Virus record (IMG/VR): IMGVR_UViG_3300044699_000100
Span: 1 to 64,000 of that record
Origin: a virus
Direction: 5' to 3' (one strand)
DNA: 64,000 nt
The notes under the pieces were generated by a model. That model saw only the letters and a program-made list of their open reading frames with translations, searched no databases and had not been told where the DNA came from. This document shows positions 42,779-51,472 of this stretch, piece after piece. Both the position numbers and the translations under genes were made by a program. Positions within the stretch are counted from its first letter, which is position 1; each line of letters starts with the position of its first letter.

Positions 42779-43011
42779 TTTATTTCTACCTCCCCTGTTA
42801 CAGTTCTGGGCTTCTCCTTTGAGACGAGTAGGTTGCGGTACTTATCTGCCACGTTTTCAGCCGCGTTCCCTATCACAGTGCAGGCTTCCGAGATGCGTCC
42901 GGGGTTGACACTGAAGGCTATGGATAGCTCATGCTGTTCAGTGCCCATGATGAAGTAGAGATACGCTGCCTTGATTACTTCCTCCTTTGTCAGGCTCCCC
43001 TTTAGCGCCAT
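42775..43011 (-). CDS. Small HTH-like protein (78 aa)
   Basis: It starts MALKGSLTKEEVIKAAYLYF; EQHELSIAFSVNPGRISEAC looks like a helix-turn-helix. It may be a DNA-binding regulator. It is coupled to the downstream 77-codon gene and preceded by GGAGGATAAC. Confidence 0.5.
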   Translation of the reverse strand: MALKGSLTKEEVIKAAYLYFIMGTEQHELSIAFSVNPGRISEACTVIGNAAENVADKYRNLLVSKEKPRTVTGEVEIK

Positions 43012-43012
43012 G

Positions 43013-43171
43013 TTATCCTCCGATCCATGTTTCCCTATATCTTAGTAAGAGTACTCGTAGCTCGTCGGATGCGCGGATAGTTTCTCGCGATAGTAGCCCT
43101 CCATGGATGCCGTTGTCGGTGTTAATAGCCTGAATAAGCTTCTCGGCCGCTTTGACAATCGCTTCTGTCAT
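43013..43171 (-). CDS. Hypothetical protein (52 aa)
   Basis: It starts [20 protein letters not shown] and ends [26 protein letters not shown] ribosome site precedes it. Its 5' part overlaps the 3' extension of the endonuclease VII-like frame. Function unknown. Confidence 0.5.
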   Translation of the reverse strand: MTEAIVKAAEKLIQAINTDNGIHGGLLSRETIRASDELRVLLLRYRETWIGG

Positions 43172-43640
43172 TGTTATCCTCCCTGTTACCTACGAGGTAA
43201 GCTATAGCTGCTTGCAAAACTTGCGGATCGTCTCGGCTCATTCCGAGCATTAGGTTGCAGTGATGACACAAAATGCCGCGTACCTTCCCGGTTACGTGGC
43301 AGTGGTCTACGTACCATTTTATTGTTTCCGACGTTCTGCAGATAGCACATTTGCCACCTTGGGCTGCCAGCATGGCATCGCGTTCTTCTAGGGTTATCCC
43401 ATATGAACATTTAAAATGGCTCTTAAGTGTATGGGCTTTTTTCTTTTTTCTAAATTCTAGATCGGTTTATACTTATTGCGCGCCCAATTCCGCATGCGTT
43501 CGTTATATTTTTTCACGGTGATTGTTCGCGTAATTCCGTGCGTATTCGCGCCATTTTTCTCTCTTCTTATTTTTCTTCTCTTCCTTGTCTTGCTTAATCC
43601 GCTCAAGAACGCGAGCTAGTTTTTCTTCGTGAGCCAGCAC
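43122..43640 (-). CDS. Recombination endonuclease VII-like HNH protein (second copy), frameshifted
   Basis: A GTG at 43640 follows the palindrome ribosome site (43645-43660) and opens a charged helix ([20 protein letters not shown]). Frame changes near 43510-43460 and near 43400 lead to [20 protein letters not shown], then [20 protein letters not shown], the HNH core with four Cys and DH. It matches the plus-strand copy at 24545-25092 in design ([10 protein letters not shown]). Such genes often spread as mobile endonucleases between phage operons. The end near 43122 overlaps another gene. Confidence 0.7.
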
Positions 43641-43657
43641 GATATTACCTCCGAAGG

Positions 43658-45225
43658 TTATATAAGAAGCGACTGCGTTGCTTCCTCAAAAAGGTTTAGC
43701 AACTCGTTCTGTATATTCTGCTTGTTCTGCAGTAGCTGATAAATTCTTCGCTCTACAGGCGTTCCCTGAAACATGATGTACAACTGTCTGCGGCCTTGGC
43801 CTACTCGCCTTATTCTCATATTAGCCTGTTCAAAAGTCTCCAAACTGGTAATAGGCGAGAACCAGACAATTGTAGAAGCATTAGTCAGGGTCAAACCGTG
43901 AGCGAGACACTGGGGGTGTGCGGCTAAGACCTTGTATTTACTGGTATTTTGGAACAGGTTGAACGCTTCTCCTCTATCGTTCGCAGAAATATCTCCAGAA
44001 ACAGTAGTATGATCTATTCCCTCATTCTTGAGCGCGTGAGAGATACCAGCAAGAGCATGCTTAAATGGAGCAAACACTAACAATTTGTGATCGCTTGAAA
44101 GTACCACGTCTATCAACGCTTCGATGCGTTTGTCATTGTCTAGCGTTACCGTTGTTTTATCCGCTGCATACACATACCCCGTAGAAATCTGTAATAATTT
44201 AGAAAGCGCAGCACCTGCGTTTGCTGCAGTGATTTCTTTGTTCTGCAGTGCAGTGTAACAATGTCGCGCCATTTCCTTATAAATTTTAGCCTGCGTTGGA
44301 CCTAGCTCGATGTCCATCGTGCGGTAGATCGCCTCCGGTAGCTCCACCACGTCGTCCAACGTGAACCTCACGGCAGGCTGCAGAACCTTAAACGCTCGTT
44401 CTGCAGCATCCGGCTTGGGTATCCACTTAAAGGTGTTGACGCGTAGCATCAACTCGTCGCGAAACCCCTTGAAGTATTTTGGGACCGTATTGGGGGTTAT
44501 AATACTTGCAATTGCCCACGCATCGGTGGGGAGGGTAGGGGATGGGTGCACCAGTCATTCCTACTACCCATTCAAACCTATTAGCTAGTGATCTCATAGT
44601 CTTAGTACGTTGTGACTGTCCATTTCGATACACAGCCGCTTCATCAAGGGCCAGCATGTTAATGTCTTTACGCGAGCTAAGCGCGTCTAGTACTGTTTTT
44701 ACGCCATCATGGTTAATAATGTATATATCAGCGTCTTCCTTAAGAGCTTGCAAACGCTTCTCTCTTGTGCCGTGTAGTACTACGGCTTTCCTATGTGGCA
44801 GCGTAGCGAAAACTTCCCGATGCCAAGTAAAACGAAGGGTTGATAACGGGGCAACGACTAGTAACTTGTCTACGATCTTATTGAGTTTTAAGTAGTCAAA
44901 ACTCCAGAGCAACGATCTCGTTTTCCAACGCCCATACCTGACAAATTATACGCTCGGTTATTCATTGTAATCATAGCCGCCATTTTCTTTTGGCTTCGAA
45001 TGGCGGCTGATTAACTGGGTGTGGCCAGCTATAATTAGTTAGTATTGGAGACGGCACGTCGTAGTTAAGTTTCCGCAGCATAAAGCTCTCGGCTGGTTTG
45101 TGGGGCACCAGCGTATAGCCATTCATCTTCTGAGCAGTGGGGAAAAGGTTCTCCACCGCAGGCGTAGTAGGAACACCCAACATGCGGTGCTTGGCACTTA
45201 CCTTTACAGGTAATAGGTGGGTCAT
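43658..45225 (-). CDS. SNF2/SF2-type DNA helicase, frameshifted
   Basis: Pieces are 44971-45225 (N-terminus), 44427-44912 and 43658-44551, about 520 residues. Walker A lies in GMGVG-KTRSLL across a break near 44925. Motif Ia is VVAPLSTLRFTWHREVF, motif II LALDEAAVYRNG, motif III GMTGAPIP, motif V near LTNASTIVWFSP and motif VI ANMRIRRVGQGRR. It probably remodels or unwinds replication forks, or acts with the adjacent nucleases. A palindrome at 45198-45213 encodes LLPVKV near the start. Confidence 0.82.
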
Positions 45226-45238
45226 CGAGCATTCTCCT

Positions 45239-45556
45239 TTATTCGAGCACTTCAGTTGCTGAGTGTAACTCCATCCATTCTTTCAAGTGTGCTACTATTT
45301 CAGGGTTGTCGATAACCAGATACTCTCCACCGGCTTCTTGTATTTTCTTCATGCATATTTTCTGCAGCGCAGTGGGTTTCTCTCCGGGGGCTTTGGCTTC
45401 GAAGCCAAAGAACTTCCCCTTGTAACACACTAGAAAATCTAGTGTTCTGGCCCCCAGTCCCATTTGGACCGGCATGAAATAGTAGCACCCCGAAAGGGCA
45501 TCGAGGACTTTTTTAATGGCCCTCTTGATCTTACCTTCCGGGGTAACGTGGGTCAC
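45239..45556 (-). CDS. VRR-NUC domain nuclease
   Basis: The 105-residue protein starts MTHVTPEGKIKRAIKKVLDA and carries GLGARTLDFLVCYKGKFFGF then EAKAPGEKPTALQ. The D...ExK arrangement is the PD-(D/E)xK active site of VRR-NUC enzymes, structure-selective nucleases often paired with SNF2-like helicases in phages. The start is GTG. It is directly upstream of the helicase gene. A palindrome at 45531-45546 encodes VTPEG. Confidence 0.85.
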   Translation of the reverse strand: MTHVTPEGKIKRAIKKVLDALSGCYYFMPVQMGLGARTLDFLVCYKGKFFGFEAKAPGEKPTALQKICMKKIQEAGGEYLVIDNPEIVAHLKEWMELHSATEVLE

Positions 45557-45901
45557 TTATTGATCTCCGCTGTTTTGTTCTCTTGGATCATCGCCTCAAG
45601 ATCGGCTTCCTACCCTGTCCACGATGCTGGACACTGACATTGGTATTGGCACTGCAGCAAGAGCAGCAAGAGCAGCAGGTTTCTTCTCGGCACGTTTGAT
45701 TAGCGCCTCTACATGCTGCGCTTCCATATGCACTAGGCTTGACCCCCGGTCGAGCCGACTAATTGCCGCTTCGAGCGTAGCTTGAAGCTTCTGCAGCGCA
45801 GAAAGCTCTTCGCCAAACTGCTCAACAAGATCGCGCATTTTACGGATATGCGAGTTAACCGGCTCGACTGTTGCAGTGGGGTGAGTGGGAGTAGTAGCCA
45901 T
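45557..45901 (-). CDS. Coiled-coil protein
   Basis: It starts MATTPTHPTATVEPVNSHIR and continues FGEELSALQKLQATLEAAIS and VEALIKRAEKKPAALAAL. The frame runs to 45596, but another frame after about 45610 gives an ending to 45557 next to the VRR-NUC start. The ribosome site is GGAGGTAATAAA from the palindrome at 45906-45921. Function unknown. Confidence 0.5.
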
Positions 45902-45927
45902 TTTATTACCTCCAAAGGTTAGTCAGG

Positions 45928-46140
45928 TTAGTCGGGGACAAAACTATAGTAGTACCTTGGTTCTTTCTGAAACTCCAGTGAGCCTTTTTTACCGTCGATC
46001 CTGCGAGTAACTATCGCAAACGGCCCGAGAAGCTCGTGTAACTCGAAGAATGCCAGCATCTCAGCGTGGTTGTACACCTCGGTAAGATGCCTAGCAGTAA
46101 GCGCTTCTCTATCAAGCGCCTCGTTTTTGTCTTTTTTCAT
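45928..46140 (-). CDS. Hypothetical protein (70 aa)
   Basis: It starts MKKDKNEALDREALTARHLT and ends in an aromatic tail (RYYYSFVPD). Its ATG overlaps the stop of the Cas4-like gene by four bases. No family is recognised. Confidence 0.5.
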   Translation of the reverse strand: MKKDKNEALDREALTARHLTEVYNHAEMLAFFELHELLGPFAIVTRRIDGKKGSLEFQKEPRYYYSFVPD

Positions 46141-46838
46141 ATCCCGTTGAACTCACAGGTTTTGACGGCGCACCACTTACGGCACAAATATCCCGGCTTT
46201 GCCGGGTAGTCGTTTGTGTTGTAAGCCCGCTCCAGTTGTTCGATCCGTGGCCACAGATTTTTCCACATGGGCACCATGTCGGCTCTGGAAAAATCCTGTC
46301 GTGTGGACACGTTTGGTCCTTCTTTTAGCCATACAAATTCAGTGCGTATTTTTTGTAATTTGGGAAAGTTGGCGAACGCTGCGGCAGCCATAAGCGCAAG
46401 CTGCTGGCTGTCGTCGATCAGTTTTCCTGTCTTCCAGTCAACTGCAAGCGCTACCGGACCAGCAATACCAAGCACGTCGGCTTTAGTTCTAAACCAAACG
46501 TTATTGTCCCAGTATCCCGCAGGGGCAAAGTCCCTTGTGATGGCGAGCTTTTGCTCAGCAAGAAGCTTGTCATACGGCACAAGTTTTATTCTATCCAGCC
46601 AGTCCTGCAGCGCAGGCATCCCAATAGGGAGGGGCGTGCCTTTGGTCAGATATAATTCCGCAGCCTTGTGGACTTGCTCGCCCCACATGAGGACTTCGGA
46701 CTCGTCCTCCTTGAAGTTCTTTGCTATATCGATCTCGTAATGCCGCTTGGGACACACTTCGTAGTTCTTGAGCCGACTATAGCTAAACGTGAAGGGTTTT
46801 TTGGGTTTAGCTACCTGCACCTCTGCTATGTCGTTCAT
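46137..46838 (-). CDS. RecB/Cas4-like PD-(D/E)xK nuclease
   Basis: The 233-residue protein begins MNDIAEVQVAKPKKPFTFSY, has SRLKNYEVCPKRHYEIDIAK, GEQVHKAAELYL with the conserved His, and ALAVDWKTGKLIDDSQQLAL, the D..xK active site with the QL motif of RecB-family exonucleases. The C-terminal Cys (YLCRKWCAVKTCEFNG) together with the N-terminal Cys could bind an iron-sulfur cluster as in Cas4. It probably acts in end resection or recombination with the SNF2-like helicase and VRR-NUC. Coupled to both neighbours. Confidence 0.82.
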   Translation of the reverse strand: MNDIAEVQVAKPKKPFTFSYSRLKNYEVCPKRHYEIDIAKNFKEDESEVLMWGEQVHKAAELYLTKGTPLPIGMPALQDWLDRIKLVPYDKLLAEQKLAITRDFAPAGYWDNNVWFRTKADVLGIAGPVALAVDWKTGKLIDDSQQLALMAAAAFANFPKLQKIRTEFVWLKEGPNVSTRQDFSRADMVPMWKNLWPRIEQLERAYNTNDYPAKPGYLCRKWCAVKTCEFNGI

Positions 46839-46972
46839 GGCTTCTCCTTCGTTGTCGGAGTGGAGACACAGCGAGCCAACTCATAAATCAAATATGCCAA
46901 CACTGCGCTAAATGCTATCACCACTTCCACTAGGAGTATAGTAATAGCTATCTCTATTACCGGGTTGTGCAT
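46835..46972 (-). CDS. Small membrane protein (45 aa)
   Basis: It starts MHNPVIEIAITILLVEVVIA and continues hydrophobic to AYLIYELARC, then a short polar tail. One transmembrane span. Its stop overlaps the ATG of the nuclease. Function unknown. Confidence 0.5.
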   Translation of the reverse strand: MHNPVIEIAITILLVEVVIAFSAVLAYLIYELARCVSTPTTKEKP

Positions 46973-47283
46973 GTCTTCTCCCCATCTCGCATCTCAAGGG
47001 CTTCCAACAGCTTCGCTATGGCCCCCGGCTCGATCTCGATGCTGCCGCAGTTGACCACGACGCCACGCTCGAAGTCACCGAAGGGGACCTTGAGCCATTT
47101 GGCGAGGAGATGACCAGCGCGTTCGCACTGCGCCCGCGCTTCGGCCTTGCGGCGCTGCAGATCGACATCCTCCAGCTCGTCGCTCGCCTCTAGGCACAGG
47201 GCAGCTACAGCGTCTTGCCCCTGACCGGGGAGCAGATTGCTGACAGCCCGAAGCCGCTTCACTAGGTCGGTCAGGTCGGTCAT
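46957..47283 (-). CDS. Hypothetical helical protein (108 aa)
   Basis: It starts MTDLTDLVKRLRAVSNLLPG; acidic/helical. Base composition is markedly GC-richer than its neighbours, as in the next gene, suggesting recent acquisition. It is coupled through ATGA to the upstream gene. Confidence 0.5.
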   Translation of the reverse strand: MTDLTDLVKRLRAVSNLLPGQGQDAVAALCLEASDELEDVDLQRRKAEARAQCERAGHLLAKWLKVPFGDFERGVVVNCGSIEIEPGAIAKLLEALEMRDGEKTCTTR

Positions 47284-47657
47284 GGCTTCTCCTCCTCTGC
47301 GGCGGGAGGGAGAGGGGCGGCGGACCCAACTAACTGGGTCGGCTTGCGCTTATCATAGGCTCTGCCTGCTTTCAGGAGCCCATTGGCAAGACCGTGCAGA
47401 TAAGCCCGGCGCGGCGATTGCTCTTCTGGGTATTCCTTGAACTCGCGGACGGCCTTCCTCGCTTCCGCAAATATCTCCTCCATTGCCTCGCTCTGCCACC
47501 CTTCCGGCACGGCTGCCGTCTCCATGCGGTCGAGGGCGGCGAGGGCCGGAATGCGCACCTTGAAAAACCAGTCCATATACGGGACGAGACCGCTAATATC
47601 GGTAGGCGGGAGTGGGGCGGTTTCCAGCGCCTCGCGCACCTGTTCGATGTCGGTCAT
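47280..47657 (-). CDS. Hypothetical helical protein (125 aa)
   Basis: It starts MTDIEQVREALETAPLPPTD and has an EAMEEIFAEARKAVREFKEY helix. It is GC-rich like the preceding gene, and both start MTD. The start at 47657 overlaps the stop of the upstream gene; an in-frame ATG at 47669 is an alternative. Function unknown. Confidence 0.5.
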   Translation of the reverse strand: MTDIEQVREALETAPLPPTDISGLVPYMDWFFKVRIPALAALDRMETAAVPEGWQSEAMEEIFAEARKAVREFKEYPEEQSPRRAYLHGLANGLLKAGRAYDKRKPTQLVGSAAPLPPAAEEEKP

Positions 47658-47796
47658 GGGCACACCCATTTGGCTATAGTGATCCAGTAGTTTAGTTTCT
47701 TCCTTAGAATAGGGGCGCAGTGAACAACTCTACCTTGCTCAACAACAAAGCCTGCACACAGATACGAATTGGTTACCTGATAGAGCCCGTCTTTCA
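47654..47796 (-). CDS. Small conserved phage protein (47 aa)
   Basis: It starts MKDGLYQVTNSYLCAGFVVE and continues CAPILRKKLNYWITIAKWVC. This MKxGLYxVxxxYLCAGFVVE...APILRKKLxYW pattern is widespread in phage early regions with unknown role. It overlaps both neighbours. Confidence 0.65.
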
Positions 47797-48153
47797 TAGC
47801 GCGTTCTCCTCTTGTGAAGCTTCCTGTGCAGCCGTCATGGCTTTTATTTTTAGCTTTGTCTCGTCCGAGAACCAATACCCCAACTTTCGTCTGGACTCCA
47901 AAGGGATTTCAAACTTGGCTAGGTCTTTACGAAGTCTATTCATTGCGACACGAACCTCTATGTTTATACCCAGCCGCCTTGTTATTACCTCAGGGGTAAC
48001 AATTGGCAATGTCAAAAGTAACCCCATGAGCTTCATCCTTTGAGGCGACAACTTAAACGTCGCGATTAGCCTTTGGTCAGTTTGCCTAAGCCTATATTGC
48101 AAATCGCGTAGTTGTGCCTCTAATATTGCTATCCTTGCAGTAGGATCGTCCAT
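47794..48153 (-). CDS. Winged-helix regulator candidate (119 aa)
   Basis: The start at 48153 gives MDDPTARIAILEAQLRDLQY, a short coiled coil. A helix-turn-helix region follows (LTLPIVTPEVITRRLGINIE, then VRVAMNRLRKDLAKFEIPLE) and wing RRKLGYWFSD. A MarR/response-regulator-like DNA-binding role is inferred. The palindrome at 47984-47998 is in frame inside the HTH. It lies next to a divergent region, so it may be autoregulated. Confidence 0.6.
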   Translation of the reverse strand: MDDPTARIAILEAQLRDLQYRLRQTDQRLIATFKLSPQRMKLMGLLLTLPIVTPEVITRRLGINIEVRVAMNRLRKDLAKFEIPLESRRKLGYWFSDETKLKIKAMTAAQEASQEENAL

Positions 48154-48302
48154 CACCGCTCCTTTGGCCTCGAAACGGCTCAACTTGGTAACACTGTAAC
48201 TATACAGTAACAGTTGTATTTCTGCAAGGTATACTAGTAGATAAGCTGGAACTTTATTGTTACTAAGCCGTTTAACTTGGTTCCCAACCATAGGAGACAG
48301 CA
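48154..48302. promoter_or_regulatory. Divergent intergenic region
   Basis: It contains repeated AACACTGTAAC/ACAGTAACAG elements near 48188-48215 that form an inverted repeat around CTATA, suggesting an operator for the adjacent winged-helix protein, and a TATACT box near 48229. Promoter boxes are not clear. Confidence 0.4.
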
Positions 48303-48459
48303 ATGCCTTCATACCAAGGCAAGAAGGTTACTATCGTGCGCCCCGCCAAGCAGGGCGATCAAGGGGTTTGACCAGAACAAAGACGATCAAGTTGTTATCT
48401 CCATGCCTGACGGCACCGAAAAGACTGTGCCGAGAGAAGAAGTTACTCAGCAGGAGTAG
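48303..48459 (+). CDS. Small plus-strand protein, frameshifted
   Basis: It starts MPSYQGKKVTIVRPAKQGDQ and, after a one-base break near 48365, continues FDQNKDDQVVISMPDGTEKT to the stop at 48459; about 51 residues. It has a TAGGAGACAGCA ribosome site. It is the only plus-strand gene in the early block, opposite DNA polymerase. Function unknown. Confidence 0.55.
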
Positions 48460-48490
48460 TAACTTGGGGGCAGTTATTTGGCTTCGCTCT

Positions 48491-50384
48491 TTACTTGGCT
48501 TCGCCATAGCTGTCCCCTACCCCAGTTTCTGCCATAAGAGGCAGAGCTTCGCCCCAACTAGGGCGTCTAGTCATCTCCTCCACTAAGATTGATTTTACCG
48601 TGTCTACGTGTTCTTCTTTGACTACGTAGCAGTTTTCGTCGTGTGCTTGCTGCGCCAGCCTATAAGGATGTATCCGCTGTTGGATGCGCAGTGCGGCATC
48701 AAATACCAGTATCCTGTCCAGATACTGCACGATATTTTCCAGCAACTTCCCGCCATAGAGGTACTTAACTTTACCTCCGAAGGTAAACATCCACCCCCCT
48801 CTCTGGGTATTGGTCTTGGGCTCGTAGTGCAAATTATGGTAATACATCTTGAGCCTGCCGGGCATGCGTATTACGCCCTTTTTGATAACAACTGGACCAA
48901 GCACCATGAGATCGTCATCAGCGCCATTAGCTAAAATATTAATGGCGTTGTTATCTAAAACATCCCACGTCGCAGCAATCTTAAGATATCTCCGTCGATA
49001 AGTTGATACTGTATCTATGGCTGCCGTATCAGCTAGCTCAATAGCTTTTCCAAGCTGATTTTGAGATTGTATTTTTACTTGTCCTTGATATTTTCTCCAT
49101 CCCATACCGAACCCAAGCCCTAGGATTGCAGTCTTCGATATGAAGCGAATTTCTGGATCGTCTTTTTTGTTAATAGGTCTACCGTAAAGGACCGAGCCAA
49201 AGTTAGCATATACGTCTTCACCTCGCTCAAACTGCTCCAGCAAGGATGTCTCCCCTGCAAGAAACGCCACTAATCTTGCTTCGATCTGCGAACTATCCAC
49301 GTAATTACTTTATGGCCCGGAGGAGCCCTTAGTGACTTTCTGAGTTCTCCACCCCTAGGCATATTCTGCACGTTCATTTTCCAGTCGCCACCCAGCCTGT
49401 GCGTATGTGCGCCAGAAAACTTAAGCGGCATGGGCATTGCCAGATTATAACCTGCAGAGGTAAGGGGCCACGATAAGTTACTAATATTTATGAACCGCTG
49501 CGTGCGCGTTTCTTCGATAGTGCTCTTAGCGCCCAACCGTGCAGCGACAAGCGCCTGCACCATCGGGTTCTCGTGTTCTTCCAACTCAAGAAATTCAGCA
49601 TCAGTCTTGGCAAACGCATAGCGTTCCAAGCCAGTGGTTGGAGATATCTTTCGTGGAGGCTCAACCCCTTGGGCTCTTAGCATGTTCGCAAATGTTTCGT
49701 CTTGTCGGATGGCGGTATTGTCAGAGCCGACCATTGCCAGCGTTTGCTCTTTTGCCTGCAGCACAGTGCGCAAATGTGTGTACAATGTATCTTGCCCCAG
49801 CACAAAATTTGGCTGCGTTGCCATACGCATGATCATATCGAGTATCGGCAACTCCATAAGCGGAAACTCGTTGGAGACTACTAGCTGCTTGAATATCCCG
49901 GCGCAAAACTCAACGTCGTCCAGCGCATAAGCCACATACTGATCGTACAAACCCGCGGCTTTTATCATCTGCAGGTTCATGCCCTTTACGTTCGTGAGTG
50001 CGCTCTTCCCCTTGACGCCCAGATTTAAATACTTTGCTCCCATCTCCAATGACAGGGAAGAAAGCTTATAACTTAATGTTTGCACGTGAAACACTGAGGG
50101 TGCAGCACGCCAGCTTCGGCACAAAGTTATAGCGCCAAGCAAAGATACACCCATCAAAGAGAAAATTATGGCTGCAGAGCAGCAGGTTATTAGGGTTTAA
50201 CCTTTGAAGGTAACCCGGTAGCTGGTCGCCGTCGATCCAGTACGGCTTGCCAAACAAGCCCTCTTTGAAAAGCGCAGCCGTTAGCTTCAAAGCGTGGGTC
50301 TAAAATATATTCAGCCGGGCTCATTCGCTTAAGCGAGTACTCGTCGGTGTAAAACGTTTCGAAGTCGGCAAACAGTAGCTTCAT
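48491..50384 (-). CDS. Family A DNA polymerase with 3'-5' exonuclease, frameshifted
   Basis: Replicates the phage genome. Pieces are 50190-50384, 50066-50290, 49270-50157 and 48491-49300, about 630 residues. Exo I lies in MKLLFADFETFYTDEYSL. Exo II is in LLLCSHNFLFDG and Exo III around YDQYVAYALDDV. Polymerase motif A is VDSSQIEARLVAFLAG (after a break near 49300), the finger helix lies near KTAILGLGFGMGWRKYQG, and motif C is QQAHDENCYVV. Breaks also lie near 50270 and 50080. Palindromes at 48771 and 50198 are in frame. Confidence 0.88.
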
Positions 50385-50387
50385 TAT

Positions 50388-50918
50388 TTATATTACACCT
50401 TCTTTTTTGAGCATCTCGTTTATATCACGCAACAGCGCTTCCATCCTGAAAATCAATTGATCATACTCGCTTGCCGGTGTTCGCTTGAGTTTTCTTGAGG
50501 CAGCCAGCTTGATCACGTTTACTTTACTGATGTTGAACATCTTCCCTAATTGTGTCGCACTCTCGCCTGCGGCATAGCGCCGCGCCACCTCGTTACGTTG
50601 TTCACGAGACAACTTAGTGGGGTAGTACGGTTTGGTTCCAGCGTTAGTCATAAATATATCCCCTTGACACACTGTGGATAACCCTGTAGATTGCCACTGT
50701 ATTGGTCTCTCGTGGGTGGGAGTCCATCGTGCGCCCGGTATGTTCGAGCCATACCGGGCGCTTTTTTGTTTAAAACAACCGCGCTTAGTGTAAGCGCAGT
50801 CGTTCCAAGAAGGTTGTTCGACGCACGTAGTCACGTTACCATTAGTCGTGCAAACAACCGTACCGGCATGAGCAGAACCGGCAAACAACACACTCAACAC
50901 TACAAAAACGATCTTCAT
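50388..50918 (-). CDS. ORF covering a secreted-peptide start and an HTH protein
   Basis: The 176-codon frame starts with a signal peptide (MKIVFVVLSVLFAGSAHAG), then crosses a strong hairpin and the 23-bp repeat, then continues from an internal ATG at 50651 as MTNAGTKPYYPTKLSREQRN with an HTH (ESATQLGKMFNISKVNVIKL). An AAGGGGA ribosome site precedes 50651. Two genes are more likely: 50388-50651 (87-residue HTH regulator) and a short secreted protein from 50918 that ends near 50770 after a frameshift. Confidence 0.55.
   Translation of the reverse strand: MKIVFVVLSVLFAGSAHAGTVVCTTNGNVTTCVEQPSWNDCAYTKRGCFKQKSARYGSNIPGARWTPTHERPIQWQSTGLSTVCQGDIFMTNAGTKPYYPTKLSREQRNEVARRYAAGESATQLGKMFNISKVNVIKLAASRKLKRTPASEYDQLIFRMEALLRDINEMLKKEGVI
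50664..50692 (+). promoter_or_regulatory. Plus-strand sigma-70-like promoter
   Basis: TTGACA (50664-50669) and TAGATT (50687-50692) with a 17-base spacer. It is antisense to the flanking minus-strand ORF and points into a terminator about 40 bases further on, as expected for a small RNA gene. Confidence 0.6.
50699..50767 (+). ncRNA. Candidate small RNA, about 70 nt
   Basis: It lies between the promoter at 50664-50692 and the intrinsic terminator at 50731-50767. It begins with a 23-base element (50703-50725) repeated with one mismatch at 51708-51730, where another hairpin and T-run also follow. No known RNA family is recognised. Expression is a prediction. Confidence 0.45.
50731..50767 (+). 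terminator. Strong intrinsic terminator on the plus strand
   Basis: GCGCCCGGTATG and CATACCGGGCGC flank a 7-base loop; TTTTTTG follows on the plus strand only. There is no plus-strand protein gene before it for more than 2 kb, which supports a dedicated small RNA. Confidence 0.8.
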
Positions 50919-50961
50919 CTTACATTACCTCCAAAGGTTACCGGGCTTCCCCCCGGCAGGA

Positions 50962-51291
50962 TCAAGCTATCTCAAGCTCAAGCGCTTTTGATTGAAGTAT
51001 TTGACAAGCACCCTTTCTCGTTTTGAACAGCGTGCCGCTGTAGATTATCTCCCATTCCTCCTCAGAGATACCGCTTGCTCTGGCCACTATACCGAATGAT
51101 GTGGTCCATACGCTCAGCTTATCGCCGAGAAGCTGCCGCGCGTGACCGTAGGCACACATATTGCAATACCCCATATGGAACGGGCGATTGTGATCGCTGA
51201 TACGGTCTGCCAGCTTGCGTAGAAAGATCGCCTGCTTGTTCTTAGGCTTTAGAGCTACTGCCTGCTCGGCTACGATTGTTTCATGCTTCAT
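50962..51291 (-). CDS. Hypothetical protein (109 aa)
   Basis: It starts MKHETIVAEQAVALKPKNKQ and has MGYCNMCAYGHARQLLGDKL with two close Cys, and EEEWEIIYSGTLFKTRKGAC. CAGGAGGATTAAA precedes the ATG. No family is recognised. Confidence 0.55.
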   Translation of the reverse strand: MKHETIVAEQAVALKPKNKQAIFLRKLADRISDHNRPFHMGYCNMCAYGHARQLLGDKLSVWTTSFGIVARASGISEEEWEIIYSGTLFKTRKGACQILQSKALELEIA

Positions 51292-51472
51292 TTTAATCCT
51301 CCTGTATGTTACCTTTAAAGGTTAAGTGCAGCTTACAAAGTTTCACCGGGTGGACAAACAAGCGTCACCTGAGAAGAGCCCGGAACTTTGTCTTGTATCG
51401 CCTTCCAATTACTTGGTCACGGTCACCCGTTGCTGCAGCGGTTGTGGGGAAAGATGCCCTTCCTCAGGTAAC

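Noticed and set aside
50699-50767. tRNA gene
   Set aside because: GTTCGAG in the loop resembles a T-arm, but no acceptor stem, D-arm or anticodon arm can be drawn, and the stem is a terminator.
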